A stretch of 29,721 nt of DNA, from positions 1 to 29,721 of the forward strand of contig JALLAZ010000487.1 in the NCBI GenBank assembly GCA_036939755.1, given 5' to 3'. This document shows positions 18,736-28,825 of this stretch, in pieces; position 1 is the first letter of the stretch, and each line of letters opens with the position of its first letter. The notes beneath the pieces were generated by a model. It saw nothing but the letters and a program-made list of their open reading frames with translations, was not told the DNA's origin and ran no database searches. A program made the translations under genes and the position numbers. This DNA comes from Stephanodiscus triporus. Taxonomy: Eukaryota; Bacillariophyta; Thalassiosirophyceae; Thalassiosirales; Thalassiosiraceae.

Positions 18736-19156
18736 AGGAACATTTTCGGATCTTTTGATATCTCTTTTTCCCAAAAAATCAAGAGCCGCGAGTTACTTTC
18801 AGTTTGTATTGTCGTTTTCGCAATTCCAAACAGGGGGAGAAGAAATGAACAGTAACTCGTAATAGGGTAAATCTAAAATGACATGTTTTTACTCACGAGG
18901 GGCGCATGCATTGGTCCCCTGCCAGATTTGGATCTACCCCCGTAAGTCAAAGGGTGAAGTCATTGGTCACCTGTGTGAACTAGATCTGCCCTCGAAGAAA
19001 GGGAAGAGTGATTCAAGTTGATTCAAGTGATTCAAGAGGTAACATTTGCAGATCTTTTGAATTTCTTTCTCCCCACCTCAAAAATGAAGATCCAGTTGGC
19101 GTTTTCGCAATTTGAAACAATGGGAGAAGAAATCATATGAACAGTAACTCGTAGTA
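18736..19156. repeat. Diverged direct repeat, about 125 bp, spaced 300 bp
   Basis: Copies at 18736-18863 and 19037-19156 share, in the same order, GATCTTTTGA, CGTTTTCGCAATT, GGGAGAAGAAAT and GAACAGTAACTCGTA. Between them, CATTGGTC-CCTG...GATCT blocks recur about 53 bp apart (18908 and 18961), so several nested duplications occurred. Confidence 0.75.
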
Positions 19157-19187
19157 ATCAAAGTAATAACAAATTGATTACTCTACG
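19150..19187. repeat. Imperfect hairpin CGTAG-TAATCAA
   Basis: CGTAGTAATCAA (19150-19161) pairs with TTGATTACTCTACG (19174-19187) with a 2-base bulge and a 12-base loop. It begins inside the second duplicated copy. Confidence 0.5.
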
Positions 19188-19559
19188 ATTCAAGTCGATA
19201 GGGCGCCACGGAGGCCGTAAGAGTCATTAGTGGGACATTACACTTTTTTGGAGATTTTTCTGCTCTGTGATGCTCGCTTGGTCGGACCCCTTCTTTTTTG
19301 TGATGTGACATTCTTTTCTGTCCGCTGGGGGCCCAATGAAATTTGGTACTGTGGGCCAAGCTGCCGAATAGTACGGAGCGTTTTTGTATGTACTAAAATA
19401 GAGTAGATATTATTTACTAAATAATAATTGACGTCTGCTTTTAGGTATCTCTTTATCGGCGAGTTTTCGATATAGCAAAAATTCAACTTGAAAATTTTGA
19501 CCTAATTTTGACCGTTTTTATTTAAAAAACTAAAAGTACGACCATACCATATCTACATA

Positions 19560-19594
19560 CCGTTGGAAAGCTGAGAGTCTCAGCTTTCCGACGG
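19560..19594. repeat. Palindrome CCGTTGGAAAGCTGAGA, copy 2
   Basis: 17-bp arms around a single G with one mismatch: CCGTTGGAAAGCTGAGA (19560-19576) and TCTCAGCTTTCCGACGG (19578-19594). It shares 16 identical bases with the copy at 13031. It is more complete than copy 1 and is followed by a T run. Confidence 0.8.
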
Positions 19595-19973
19595 TTTTTG
19601 GTCTGGGGGTCACAGACTGAGTCTACTTAACGAAGGGGTTGACTGTATGCACCGCCGACGAATTTGTACTATCTCTTTTTTTGGATCATTCCGCCCTTTT
19701 TGTTAAGTGTTTCAATTCGTTCCATCTTTTTTCCCGGATTGTGTCCTAATTTTTGTGGTATCTATTTCTTCGCATTCCTATATACCTGGGGCACATGGGG
19801 AATTCCTTTTTTAGGACTTAGATTTTTTTCCTTGTTTTGTCTCTTCCCAGCAAGATACGGATTCGTATCTTTGTTTCGCTATCGCCAAATTTTTTTCGGT
19901 CATTCTTGGATTTTTCACCCATGTCTCAGTGACAGTGTGTTGTCCTTTGTGACGCAGAGCTTCTCTGACCAAC

Positions 19974-20101
19974 CTTAAGAGAGGAGCGTTGGGATGAATT
20001 ATGACCTTAGGTTTATCGCTACACTCTGATGGATCTTTAGTGATGTCAGTCATCTAATTGGGAGTCCCGAATAGCTGTTAGAGAGCCGGTGCTCTCTTAA
20101 G
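19974..20101. repeat. 128-bp repeat, left copy
   Basis: It begins CTTAAGAGAG and ends CTCTCTTAAG, exact 10-bp inverted ends. It is about 90% identical, in the same orientation, to 22484-22610. It contains a TGATGTCA bZIP-like site and a 3' hairpin AGAGAGC/GCTCTCT with loop CGGT. Confidence 0.85.
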
Positions 20102-21540
20102 CCACCCAAAAGTAGAAGACGAGCATCCCGAGTCAACCAGCATGAGGGACGAGATGAGGGAAATGCGGAAGGATACGCATAGCAGAGTGGAATTATGAGC
20201 CAAACCAGGTATCTTTCACTCCTCGCCAAATAGCATATTGCTCTTGGCTATCCATGCGGACGAAAATGGCATTAATCATTAAGCCAATGTTGGACATAGG
20301 TCCGAGGGTGGGCACATACCTATCATAGGTGATGCTAAAAAAAAAAATTGAGGGGGTTGGCAAACCAGAACCTTTTGTCCGTGGAAAATAGCCGGGGCTT
20401 AATGAAAGCAAAGGAAGCGGCGGCCGCAAAACAATGTGCGTGGCTGCCATCATCCGAGAGAATATTGTATGACTGCCATGGTCCACATGAATGGAGTGCA
20501 TAGGGGGATTGAATCGGGGGAATCCAATGTCCAATTCAAAAGCATATGGGATATCTTGGTAAAATGAGCATACAGGTCAGAATAGCCATGTGAAATGCAA
20601 TGGGCATTGGTCTTCTAGGGTAGTCTCAAGGAGTCATATGATCAGAAGATGATGAAGCAAGTATGATCGAAGTATAGTGGTCGAAGCCGTACACCAACCT
20701 GAATGATGAAGTGCTCTCACAATTCTTGCACCAAGGGGTAGCTAGCCCCACAGTCTAATGGCCCAGACCTGGTATCAAGGGAGAATTGCCAAAATTCAAT
20801 TGATGGGTACAATGCCCCATGAAGAATCGATGAAGAAACTGAGCTTTGGTGGAAGGCATATATAGAAATCTGTGCTTGGCGAGAGCAAAACTGACTCAGT
20901 TCAAATGGTGGGCATATCCATGGAACATGAGAAAAGCCGTCAGGGAGAGAATTGACACCAGGGTACCACCCTGGCTGCCGTGTGCAAATATCAGGATCCG
21001 CGTGCATATGGCGTCCTTTTTATCCCATGACATGATCGCCTTGCTCGGATCATTCTTCATGTTAATGCCTTCGTGGGTCTTGATAGGTGATAGGTGATAA
21101 ATTACTTGCAATATTCCAATTCGTCCGAGGCGTCCCTCTGGAGAACAAGGTATCATAAAGTGGATTGAAGAGACTCGAGAGATCCTGACCCAGCATTGAC
21201 ATAGAGGGCTCGATATGCAATGATCCATTGGGATTGGTGCGTGTGAAAGTGCGCATGGAATTGTGGTGGTAATATCCAATGCAGTCCTCGGGGAAAGGGT
21301 GCAGTTGAAATTGATGTTGCATAATCATAGAGTGTAATGCTATAATGCCAAGATGTGTGCTTGCTATTCGCGAAGACAGTATTGTTGGCAAGATGTGCGA
21401 ACACGCTAGCAACAGATGGGTGCAAACGATGGGTGTGACTGCAGCAACACCAGCACAAGGGCATCAATGGCCAAAGCATCGTGATGTGCAAATTTCACTG
21501 CTCGAGCGCAAATGGCGGAGCGTGGCGAAGGCAGCACGAG
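20102..21540. other. Interior of the repeat-bounded composite, no gene recognised
   Basis: Open frames on both strands exist up to about 127 codons, for example 21279-20896 on the minus strand. None shows a recognisable domain and none is clearly favoured. The base composition is mixed and not strongly coding-like. It may be the body of a non-autonomous element or an old degenerate one. Confidence 0.4.
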
Positions 21541-22440
21541 AATCCAACGATGAAATGATCGGCCTTGGAACAGAATAGTTGGCCTTGGTGCAATCAGCGC
21601 AGGAATCAACAATGAAATGGTTGGCCTTGGCTTGATGGTAGCGCGAGAATCCAACAATGAAATGGCTGGCCTCAGCGTGATGGCAGCGCGAGACTCCAAT
21701 GATGAAATGGTTGGCCTCGGCGCAACGGCAACGAATGGCCTAGCGCGAGATTCCAGCAACAAAAGCTGGTCTCGGCGCGATGGCAAGGATGGCCCAGCGT
21801 GAGAATCAACCAAAGAAAAATTGAGTTGCCTCGGCGCGATGGTAGCGGATGGCCCAGCGCGAGAATCAACAAAAAAAACTGAGTTGCCTTGGCGTGATGG
21901 CAGCGGATGGCACAGCGCAAGAATCAACAATACAATTAATTGGCTTGCCTCGGCGGGATGGCATCATATGGCCCAGCGCTAGAATCCAAAATTATAATTA
22001 TGTGGCCTCGGCGCAATGGTGTCATATGGCGCAGCGCGAGAATCCAATAATACAATTATGTGGCCTCAGCGCAATGGTAGCGTGAGATTCCAACAAAAAA
22101 AAAATTTTATTAAAATTAGTTGGCCTCAGCGCGAGAATCCAAAATTGATTGGCCTCAGCGCGATGGCAGCGAATGGCCTAGCGCGAGAATCTAAAATTGA
22201 TTGGCCTCAGCGTGATGGCAGTGGATGGCCTAGCGCAAGGATCCAACCCTGAAATCGGCTGGCCTCGGCGCGATGGCATCGAATGGCCTAGCGCGAGGAG
22301 CCGACCCGTGAAGCAACTGGCCTCGGCGCGATGGCACAGATGACCCAGCGCGAGAATCCAGCCCGTGAATGTGAATCAGCTGGCCTCAGCGCGAAAGCAC
22401 AGATGGCCCAGCACGAGAATCCAGCCCTTGAATCAGCTTC
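21541..22440. repeat. Satellite array, about 16 units of 45-70 bp
   Basis: The consensus unit is TTGGCCTCRGCGCGATGGCA, then GCGAATGGCCTAGCGCGAGAATCC, then a variable A-rich spacer. The two GGCCT-GCGCGA blocks within each unit show it arose by dimerisation of a shorter repeat. Sixteen GCCT(C/T)(G/A)GCG-type occurrences were counted by eye. Spacer length varies from almost nothing to about 25 bases. The array ends about 40 bp before the right 128-bp repeat. Confidence 0.85.
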
Positions 22441-22483
22441 CCAGCGCTGCAACATGAGTCCGAAAAACGAACATGGAGCACCA

Positions 22484-22610
22484 CTTAGGAGAGAGCGTCG
22501 GGAAGAATTATGACCTTAGGTTTATCACTACACTCTGATGGATCTTTAGTGACGTCAGTCACCTAATCGGGAGTCCAGAATAGCTGTTAGAGAGCCGGTG
22601 CTCTCTTAAG
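22484..22610. repeat. 128-bp repeat, right copy
   Basis: Direct-orientation copy of 19974-20101. The first arm is altered (CTTAGGAGAGAG), while the right end CTCTCTTAAG is intact. It carries TGACGTCA, a perfect CRE/bZIP palindrome, where the left copy has TGATGTCA. The 3' hairpin is fully conserved. Confidence 0.85.
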
Positions 22611-23014
22611 CAGGGAGGTCGAGTTCGAGTGGCATTGGGCGGGGCTTGCAGTCCGGTGAGAAATGAAGATTGTCAGAGAGTCTGAATCTTGTGTGGGAGT
22701 CTTTTTTGGTTTTGGGGGGGTTGAGAAAGTTAAAAAAAAATTGGTGACGTGTTTTTTCTCGTAAACAATAAAAAACACCATATTTATCAGAGTATGTATT
22801 ATGTCCTACGTTGTCACCCATCCTTGCGCACAACTTCTCGTATGGCAAACATTATTATTTATCCCTTTATTTTTTCTTGCTCGATGGCGAAATGTCTTGT
22901 TGTTGACGACGAGGTGTTAGTTCGTCGGTGCTGTGGGGTAGATGATCATATCATTCTTCTCTCTTCTCGCGGCCAGTCCATACCATCGAGGGCGATCGAA
23001 CCATCACCATCACA
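22611..23014. other. Intergenic upstream of the Ser/Arg-rich gene
   Basis: No supported gene. It has an A tract at 22732-22740 and an AT-rich segment at 22740-22870. An in-frame TGA at 22943-22945 bounds the downstream gene on its 5' side. Confidence 0.45.
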
Positions 23015-23923
23015 ATGATGAACGCTATGTCGACCCCGTCCCCACGACGACTGCTTGTCAGCGGCTCCCAAAGTCAGTGGGACTCTGTAAACGTCATTGA
23101 CAACCGGTCCCCAAGCTTTGCTACCCGTCGACCGGGAGGAAGCGCACCCAATCGTTTGCATACTAGCAGTCCTATCGCCACGGAGTTGGATATTGCATTG
23201 GGGTTCGCAATTCATGACGATAATCATGCTGATGACATGAGCATTGGCTCGCCAAGCGTCGCGACGGCCGTGACTGGGAATGTTAGCCATGTCACGCCCG
23301 ACGACAAACTCCCCATCAAGAATGGCCGTGAAAGGATGGGCCGCTGCAACAGCTCGGGGCGTGCTAGGCAACGGCAGCACGAAAGAACCGCGAGGCGCGA
23401 AACCTCCTCCGATTCACGGCGTCTTGCCTTGGGCGGAACTGTGGCGTTCAACGACGAGATCAGGGCGTCGATGCGGGACGTCACAGATTCAGTCCGACAG
23501 ATAATCACGACCGTGCGAAGATTTGGACCAGACGAGAGGGAAGCCGTGCGGGATACTCTGTTGGATGCGCGGAACTTCGTTAGCGCAGTGTTGTTGCCCG
23601 GCTGCGGTCGTGCCGACGTTACTGACAGTGTTGATGTCAGTGACAGACGAAGGTCGTCCTCGGTCCGAGACTCCAAGATCAATGGGAATACCCGAATGCG
23701 ACGAGACCGTGCTGACAGTCTTACGAGTCGACGAGGCCGCGTGTCATCGTTGAGAGATGATAGGCGGAGCATCTCTCGTGACGTTCGACGTCGGAAGAAA
23801 GAGGAAGCGGAGGAATGCTCGGACATGGTGGTTGAAGGTGGCGATGAGGTGGTGCACAACTTGCCTGTCATTGACAGCTTCGATCGTTCCCAAATGTTTA
23901 CTTTAATGGAGATGGAAGGCTAA
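23015..23923 (+). CDS. Hypothetical Ser/Arg-rich protein, 302 aa
   Basis: I do not recognise this protein. Tandem ATGs at 23015 follow an in-frame stop at 22943, so the start is well bounded. The N-terminal 140 residues are Ser/Pro/Thr-rich and probably disordered. A predicted helical core lies at about 145-195 (FNDEIRASMRDVTDSVRQI through DEREAVRDTLLDARNFV). A strongly basic Arg/Ser region (about 210-275) could bind nucleic acid or be phosphorylated. The tail is acidic and ends VIDSFDRSQMFTLMEMEG. No signal peptide or membrane segment is seen. Composition is balanced and distinct from the repeats on its left. Confidence 0.6.
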   Translation: MMNAMSTPSPRRLLVSGSQSQWDSVNVIDNRSPSFATRRPGGSAPNRLHTSSPIATELDIALGFAIHDDNHADDMSIGSPSVATAVTGNVSHVTPDDKLPIKNGRERMGRCNSSGRARQRQHERTARRETSSDSRRLALGGTVAFNDEIRASMRDVTDSVRQIITTVRRFGPDEREAVRDTLLDARNFVSAVLLPGCGRADVTDSVDVSDRRRSSSVRDSKINGNTRMRRDRADSLTSRRGRVSSLRDDRRSISRDVRRRKKEEAEECSDMVVEGGDEVVHNLPVIDSFDRSQMFTLMEMEG

Positions 23924-25214
23924 GAAAATTACATTAAGCTCTTTGATCGTGCTTACATGGATACTGACAGCGGTGTGCGGCATCGAATGAAAGACAGTTA
24001 TGGCTTAGCGTTTGATTATGTATTGATAATATTTGTGCTGCGTGATGCAGGAAAGGAGTCGAGGGATGGTCTATACGGGGCTATGTGGGAACAGTTTTTT
24101 TACCTAAGCAAGGCCTTGGTTGACCCTTGCTTTGATCTGGGCCACTGGCGGCGCTAAAGCACACCATATCACAGATAATAATACATGCATAACTTGAAGG
24201 AGTTTTATTGAGGGAAGTTTTGTACCGGGATTACAGCGGAATCCCGCCTCTTGGGCATGCTCATACCAGATGCACTCTATTACTCAAGGCATTGGGAGTG
24301 AGATCTGATAGTGTAGCTATCTTGGAGAGGGTGGAGGGGATGGTCGTGGGGGCGTCAACCACTAACAAGACGAAAATCCCACACGGGCAGGAGGGAACGC
24401 TCGCAGGCAAATTTACAACAAGCTACGGCATAGCAGGCTGCAGTGACAGGCGATCCACACCACCTAGTCCACCGCCCATGTAGATGACACTATTAATTGA
24501 TATGTATTGCATTTAACATCAATTTTATCTAGCCTAGCTGGCTTAACTAAGAGGATGTAACTGTATCAGTTTTTAGATGACCCGCCCGACCAAAGCGACA
24601 CATCACAAAACAACAGTGTGCTGAGACAACGCTAGTCAAAGCAAGGGGGTTGGCATTGAACAATAGAATGGGGTCGATTAAGCGGGGGGGGGATTTCTGT
24701 TACTTTATTCATCTCATCTACATAGATACTCTGCTATTCTTCTTGGTCTTATGTCTTTTTGGGTCATAGTGGAGTAGTATCGGGATTTAAGAAACAGCTA
24801 ATGTGCCACAATGTGCCAGCTAAATTGATCAGGCTTGATTTTCTGTGTAAGGTACAAAAAAATCTTGCTTTGTACTGGGTTAATGTAGTAATAGAAATCA
24901 ATGGGTAAAATAATATAGTACAGTGAAAACATGGCACACATCCTCAAAATCCATCTCATATTCTCATCTTGCGATGGGTCAATCTGCCCAGCCTTGCGGC
25001 GACAGTGGGAAGATTTGGGTGTGATACACCGCATGCAGGAAATATGGCCTTCTATCAGCTTCTACTAACAATCTGTGTGAGGGGGGAGGTCGCTGCAAAA
25101 TGATGTGATGGAGCTGAAGGTCAGCGCTGCAAATCTATCCAGGCGGGCACAGTGCAAGCTTGATGAACTTGATTTGACCGGCCCAATGAACTCCTCAAGA
25201 GCAGATGAAGCGGT
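23924..25214. other. Intergenic, no gene recognised
   Basis: Short open frames (23957-24157 and 24208-24483 on plus) lack domains, and the second has no ATG start. A G8 tract lies near 24685. AT-rich sequence runs from about 24700 to 24950. The right part may be 5' sequence of the transposase relic. Confidence 0.45.
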
Positions 25215-26120
25215 CATTCCATGGCGGCCCCGATGGCCAGTTGAAGGCAATTTAGGAGGATCTACTATGCTACATATTTGAGCTCCACAAGCAGGGGGTT
25301 ACCATCAACACTTTCATCATCGTGTTGAGGGCATCCTATATCTCACCCGAGTTCTGTGCGAAGTCCTTCACCATGTGGCATGTGGTGCAGTGCCGTTAAG
25401 CGCGTTATCGCTGCCCATTCGATGACCTATCGAATGGGCGCGCACGCGTCACAGTGCCCGCCAACCAACGTTGAGAGCTTAGCTCTTGACTACATGACTT
25501 TTATGCGCTGCATTGTTGCTGGGCGTGACAAACATTTTGTCCTAAACATGGATTGAATGCCAGTCTACCATTCCATGAACATGAATGCCAAGCGCACACT
25601 CAAGCTCATTGAAAAGAAGACCATCCACATTCGTACATCCACCGGTGACATTAAGCAAGTGACTGTCATGGTTATGATGGCAGAGGATGTGATGGTAATA
25701 TCATTGATGCTCATCTTCAAGAGTCAACCAAGGTGCTGAATTGCAAGGACGGAGTTTTCAACCTACCCAACAAGCCATAATTACCGCTGTCATCAGCAGA
25801 ATGCCTGGATGGACGAGATGGTTTATGATTGCATGGGGGGTGGAAGAGATGTTGGCACCATACATTGAAACAGCTCCAGACGATGTCATCCCCCTTCTTA
25901 TCCTTGACAGTTAGTACCGATGCCACATGATGGCATCTTTTGTCCAGATGATCCAGCAGGTGCTTGGGTTGGAGGTGAAGCACATCCCAGAAGGATGTAC
26001 CTCCCTCTGACAGCTCATCAATGTTGGCTTCAAAAAGCCATTCAAGGATAGGATGCACTGGCAGTGGACGTTGTGGATAATCACAGAAGGCATCGTCCAT
26101 GGCACAACAGCGTAGGGGGC
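25215..26120 (+). pseudogene. Decayed pogo/Tigger-type transposase (DDE_1)
   Basis: Plus-strand similarity runs across frame changes and stops. It starts with YIFELHKQGVTINTF (about 25270), then AVKRVIAAHSMTYRMG (about 25393), then DYMTFMRCIV. FVLNMD contains the first catalytic Asp and is followed directly by a TGA (25554-25556). KKTIHIRTSTGDIKQVTV follows. After another frame shift comes LLILDS with the second Asp and a TAG (25912-25914), then KHIPEGCTSL with a TGA (26008-26010), NVGFKKPFKDR and ITEGIVHGTT. This order is characteristic of DDE_1/pogo transposases. At least three stops and two or more frameshifts make it non-functional. Confidence 0.75.
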
Positions 26121-26661
26121 GACTGGAGGACATGGCACCTACATTATTGCGCGGCAACAAAAGAATGCGCAAAAGAAAATTGGTCAAAAGAAACAACGTA
26201 GGAACACTACAAAAACACTATTTTGATAAGTTAGACACTTGGCACGAGAAAGGATGTACATTTCGATTGCTTGGACTGTGTTTCTACGGTACCTCGTATG
26301 GGGGGTAACGGACCTTCTGAATGTAGGAATCCGATGGCTCTTAAATTTGAATTTGACGTTCTCCTTTCGTATGTACAGATTGTGTATGGTAGGAGCCGAG
26401 AGGAAAAGTCGGTGATTGATCAAGGCCAACGACACTTAATCTCCAACGAAAGAGCTCAACATGAAAGGTAGAGTACGATAGATATGCACGACAATGGAGT
26501 GGATTAAAATTGGCGAAACGCGTAACTCTGAGACCAGCAGCTTCAGCTTCACCTTTTTTAGCTGGTGTTTGGCGCATTGAAATAGGCAGCAAATTCCATC
26601 GCTAAGCGACGAGCTAGCTTTCTTGCGCCGCCCAGCCTACTTATCCAATCCAATAATAAAG
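26121..26661. other. Intergenic and MYND-gene upstream region
   Basis: No supported gene. It would include the promoter and leader of the MYND gene. The CTAAGCGACGAGCTAGC stretch just upstream is not a recognised site. Confidence 0.4.
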
Positions 26662-28188
26662 ATGGCACGTTTTTCCATGGCCGACCCCTCGGTGAAAAGC
26701 AGAGACTTGTCGAACAATGTTATCGCAAGCAATTCTAGTGTCGCTTCGTCCAATGGCAGCGTAGCAGAGGGTACGGATTCGGATGCTGGCTCACAAGCGG
26801 AAAGCCTTGGCAACAGTGGCAGAGTCCGACCGGGCATACTGCGTGGCTTAATCGGTAAAAGGGACAAGGTGAAAGCTGCGGACGCGACAGTCCAATACCC
26901 TTCGCATCACTACCAGCAGCCATATCCGCACGGATATCCAATTCCCGGCCATCCTCCTGGCATGATGCCCATGCAGCCCGGGACGTTACCGCCGGGCATG
27001 ATGCCAATGCAACCGGGGATGATGCCCATGCAACCGGGGGAGGTACCACCGGGCATGATGCCCTACATGATGCCACCGCAGTACTATAATTGCGCTCCCT
27101 TCGGAGGGGGTTGCTATGACTATTCTTGTGGACACCCGGAAATACAGACCATCACTGTTGGAAGCTCGTGCAGTGGCGATTATTCGATCAGTACTTCTGA
27201 TAGCTCTTGCTCTACGTTATTGTGCGCGGAGCCGTGCGAGGGGTTGGCGAAATTAGTTGTCAGAACTTTGGATTCCTTCTCAAACGGCGTTCACAATATC
27301 ATGGACTACGGAGAGGAGTTATGCGATCCCGTAACGAGTGGGGGTGATAGTGTTGTATCTCGTAAAAGCTCTTCGACACTTGTTTCTACTCATAAGGATC
27401 ATGTCGAGTTATTGGAGAAGATTGACAAGCTGTACAAGCTGGTCACTGATAAGGAGGCATCTGGCGGAGCTACAGAGATGACGAAGGACTTGAATCCACT
27501 CGATGCATTGAACGATTCTGCCACCACCCACCGTTATGGTACTAGGTTGATGGGCGTTGATTACCTTCGAGAATGCTCAGCAGACGCGGAAGACAATGCC
27601 CCTGGCGAAGCCTTGGCCGAAGCGAAAAAAGAAGGCGCGAATGCCGAAGAATTAGCTTCCTCATTTTCAGCGAATCTGATTGGCAATGATCAGCAGATCA
27701 AGGTCACGTTGATTCAGGAGGAGAACGTCGTAAACGAATCAATTGAAGCTGAAGCGGACTTTACAGCGTCAAAGAAAGTTCAAATGCAATCTCGTATTGT
27801 TCGGTCACGAAGCCGTGACTCTTGTCAAGCCAAGGAAGAGAAACCTACTGTTCAAAAAGAGCCTGCCATCGACTCTATGGGTTTTCCACTTGAATCTTGT
27901 AACGCGAAGATTTTTCAGGCTATATCATGGGAAAGCGATTTCATCACTGGCAATCCGTTCGCGAGCGAAGGCGTTCATGGCGTTTCAAGCCCAGTGTCAA
28001 TTGCCGCCTCGTTGGAAACACTGAGTTGTGCATGGTGCGGAATGAGTGGCAGTAACGAGAAGGCTCTCAAGAAACTCAAGGTTTGCTCCGCGTGCATGTT
28101 GACCTACTACTGCAGCACTAAATGTCAATCTGAAGATTGGATCAATGGTCATGCCAAGACGTGTCAAGTGGCGACTAATGTGGACTAG
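26662..28188 (+). CDS. MYND-type zinc-finger protein with Pro/Met-rich repeats
   Basis: 508 residues from the first ATG (26662); the frame extends upstream only to a TTG. The N-terminus is Ser-rich. A Pro/Met/Gln/Gly repeat (about 98-138) is built from PPGMMPMQPG units. The middle is acidic and Ser-rich, with a possible short coiled coil (HVELLEKIDKLYKLV). The C-terminus is a MYND finger: C456, C459, C475, C478, C484, C488, H497 and C501, with the typical YYCSTKCQ and W-x-x-H-x-x-x-C ending. MYND fingers bind proline-rich peptides and usually serve as adaptors or chromatin recruiters. No SET domain is present. Partners are unknown. The protein is intronless. Confidence 0.85.
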   Translation: MARFSMADPSVKSRDLSNNVIASNSSVASSNGSVAEGTDSDAGSQAESLGNSGRVRPGILRGLIGKRDKVKAADATVQYPSHHYQQPYPHGYPIPGHPPGMMPMQPGTLPPGMMPMQPGMMPMQPGEVPPGMMPYMMPPQYYNCAPFGGGCYDYSCGHPEIQTITVGSSCSGDYSISTSDSSCSTLLCAEPCEGLAKLVVRTLDSFSNGVHNIMDYGEELCDPVTSGGDSVVSRKSSSTLVSTHKDHVELLEKIDKLYKLVTDKEASGGATEMTKDLNPLDALNDSATTHRYGTRLMGVDYLRECSADAEDNAPGEALAEAKKEGANAEELASSFSANLIGNDQQIKVTLIQEENVVNESIEAEADFTASKKVQMQSRIVRSRSRDSCQAKEEKPTVQKEPAIDSMGFPLESCNAKIFQAISWESDFITGNPFASEGVHGVSSPVSIAASLETLSCAWCGMSGSNEKALKKLKVCSACMLTYYCSTKCQSEDWINGHAKTCQVATNVD

Positions 28189-28742
28189 GCTCGCGAAAGA
28201 AATATTCTCATGTATCGTACTTTCTTTTTGAGTGTACCATCTCCAGCCACTGCCTCGCTGTTATGTCTGCAAGATTAACATTGAATGACAGAGCGAGGCT
28301 GTTCCTATGCGTGTGGGATATCATTGTTTAGCTTCATAAGACAATAAATTTTGGTGCCTTTTTTTTCAGTGGTAGCTCATGATTTGTTTATTCTGATGAG
28401 CTCAGCAGGGAACTACCATTAGATGGTTCACTCATGCCTCTGCCCTTTTCTGCGTTGCGAGGTTACGATTCATCTCAGGACCAAAATTGTAATTTGTCAT
28501 GATGTGTCCTGTTGTCATTCAGTGATATGTGACACATCCATTGCAGCCAACTGTGCAGCATGATAAGTGTAGGTGATTTATTTGATTACCAATCATATAT
28601 TTTTTATGCACATTTGATGCATGGCCACCAGTTCACCCTGATTCAAACTCTTGAGCTTGAGAATGGAAGTGACCATGACAGTGAAATGTTCTACTCCTTT
28701 TCTAGATTGATGGTGAATGTGCGCTTGCTGACTTGCTTCTCA

Positions 28743-28767
28743 GATTAGATTAGATTAGATTAGATTA
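28743..28767. repeat. (GATTA)5 microsatellite
   Basis: Five perfect GATTA units. It is an isolated pentanucleotide microsatellite and not a telomere array. Confidence 0.9.
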
Positions 28768-28803
28768 TCAGTACGCTACCACTAGGGCTTGCTGCGTTTG
28801 GTT

Positions 28804-28825
28804 GGAGGGGACTTACGTCCCCTCC
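28804..28825. repeat. Perfect 9-bp hairpin GGAGGGGAC/GTCCCCTCC
   Basis: Arms 28804-28812 and 28817-28825 with loop TTAC. Strong G-C pairing. It is about 620 bp beyond the MYND stop, so its relation to that gene is uncertain. Confidence 0.6.

Larger units (their letters stand above)
18571..19973. other. Intergenic, repeat-bearing, no gene seen
   Basis: No supported coding sequence. It contains a diverged duplication spaced by 300 bp (18736-18863 and 19037-19156), a hairpin at 19150-19187, and the second palindrome copy at 19560-19594. A T-rich stretch lies at about 19670-19920. Confidence 0.5.

Noticed and set aside
21541..22440. CRISPR array
   Set aside because: Units vary in sequence and length, spacers are A-rich and related to each other, and the context is eukaryotic.
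19974..22610. Classical LTR retrotransposon
   Set aside because: The terminal repeats do not begin TG and end CA, no primer-binding site follows the left repeat, and no reverse transcriptase or integrase coding is visible.
24208..24483. 91-codon plus-strand gene
   Set aside because: No ATG start, no recognisable domain, and no upstream or downstream support.
28743..28767. Telomere-like sequence
   Set aside because: Only five GATTA units, pentanucleotide rather than TTAGGG type, within ordinary sequence.
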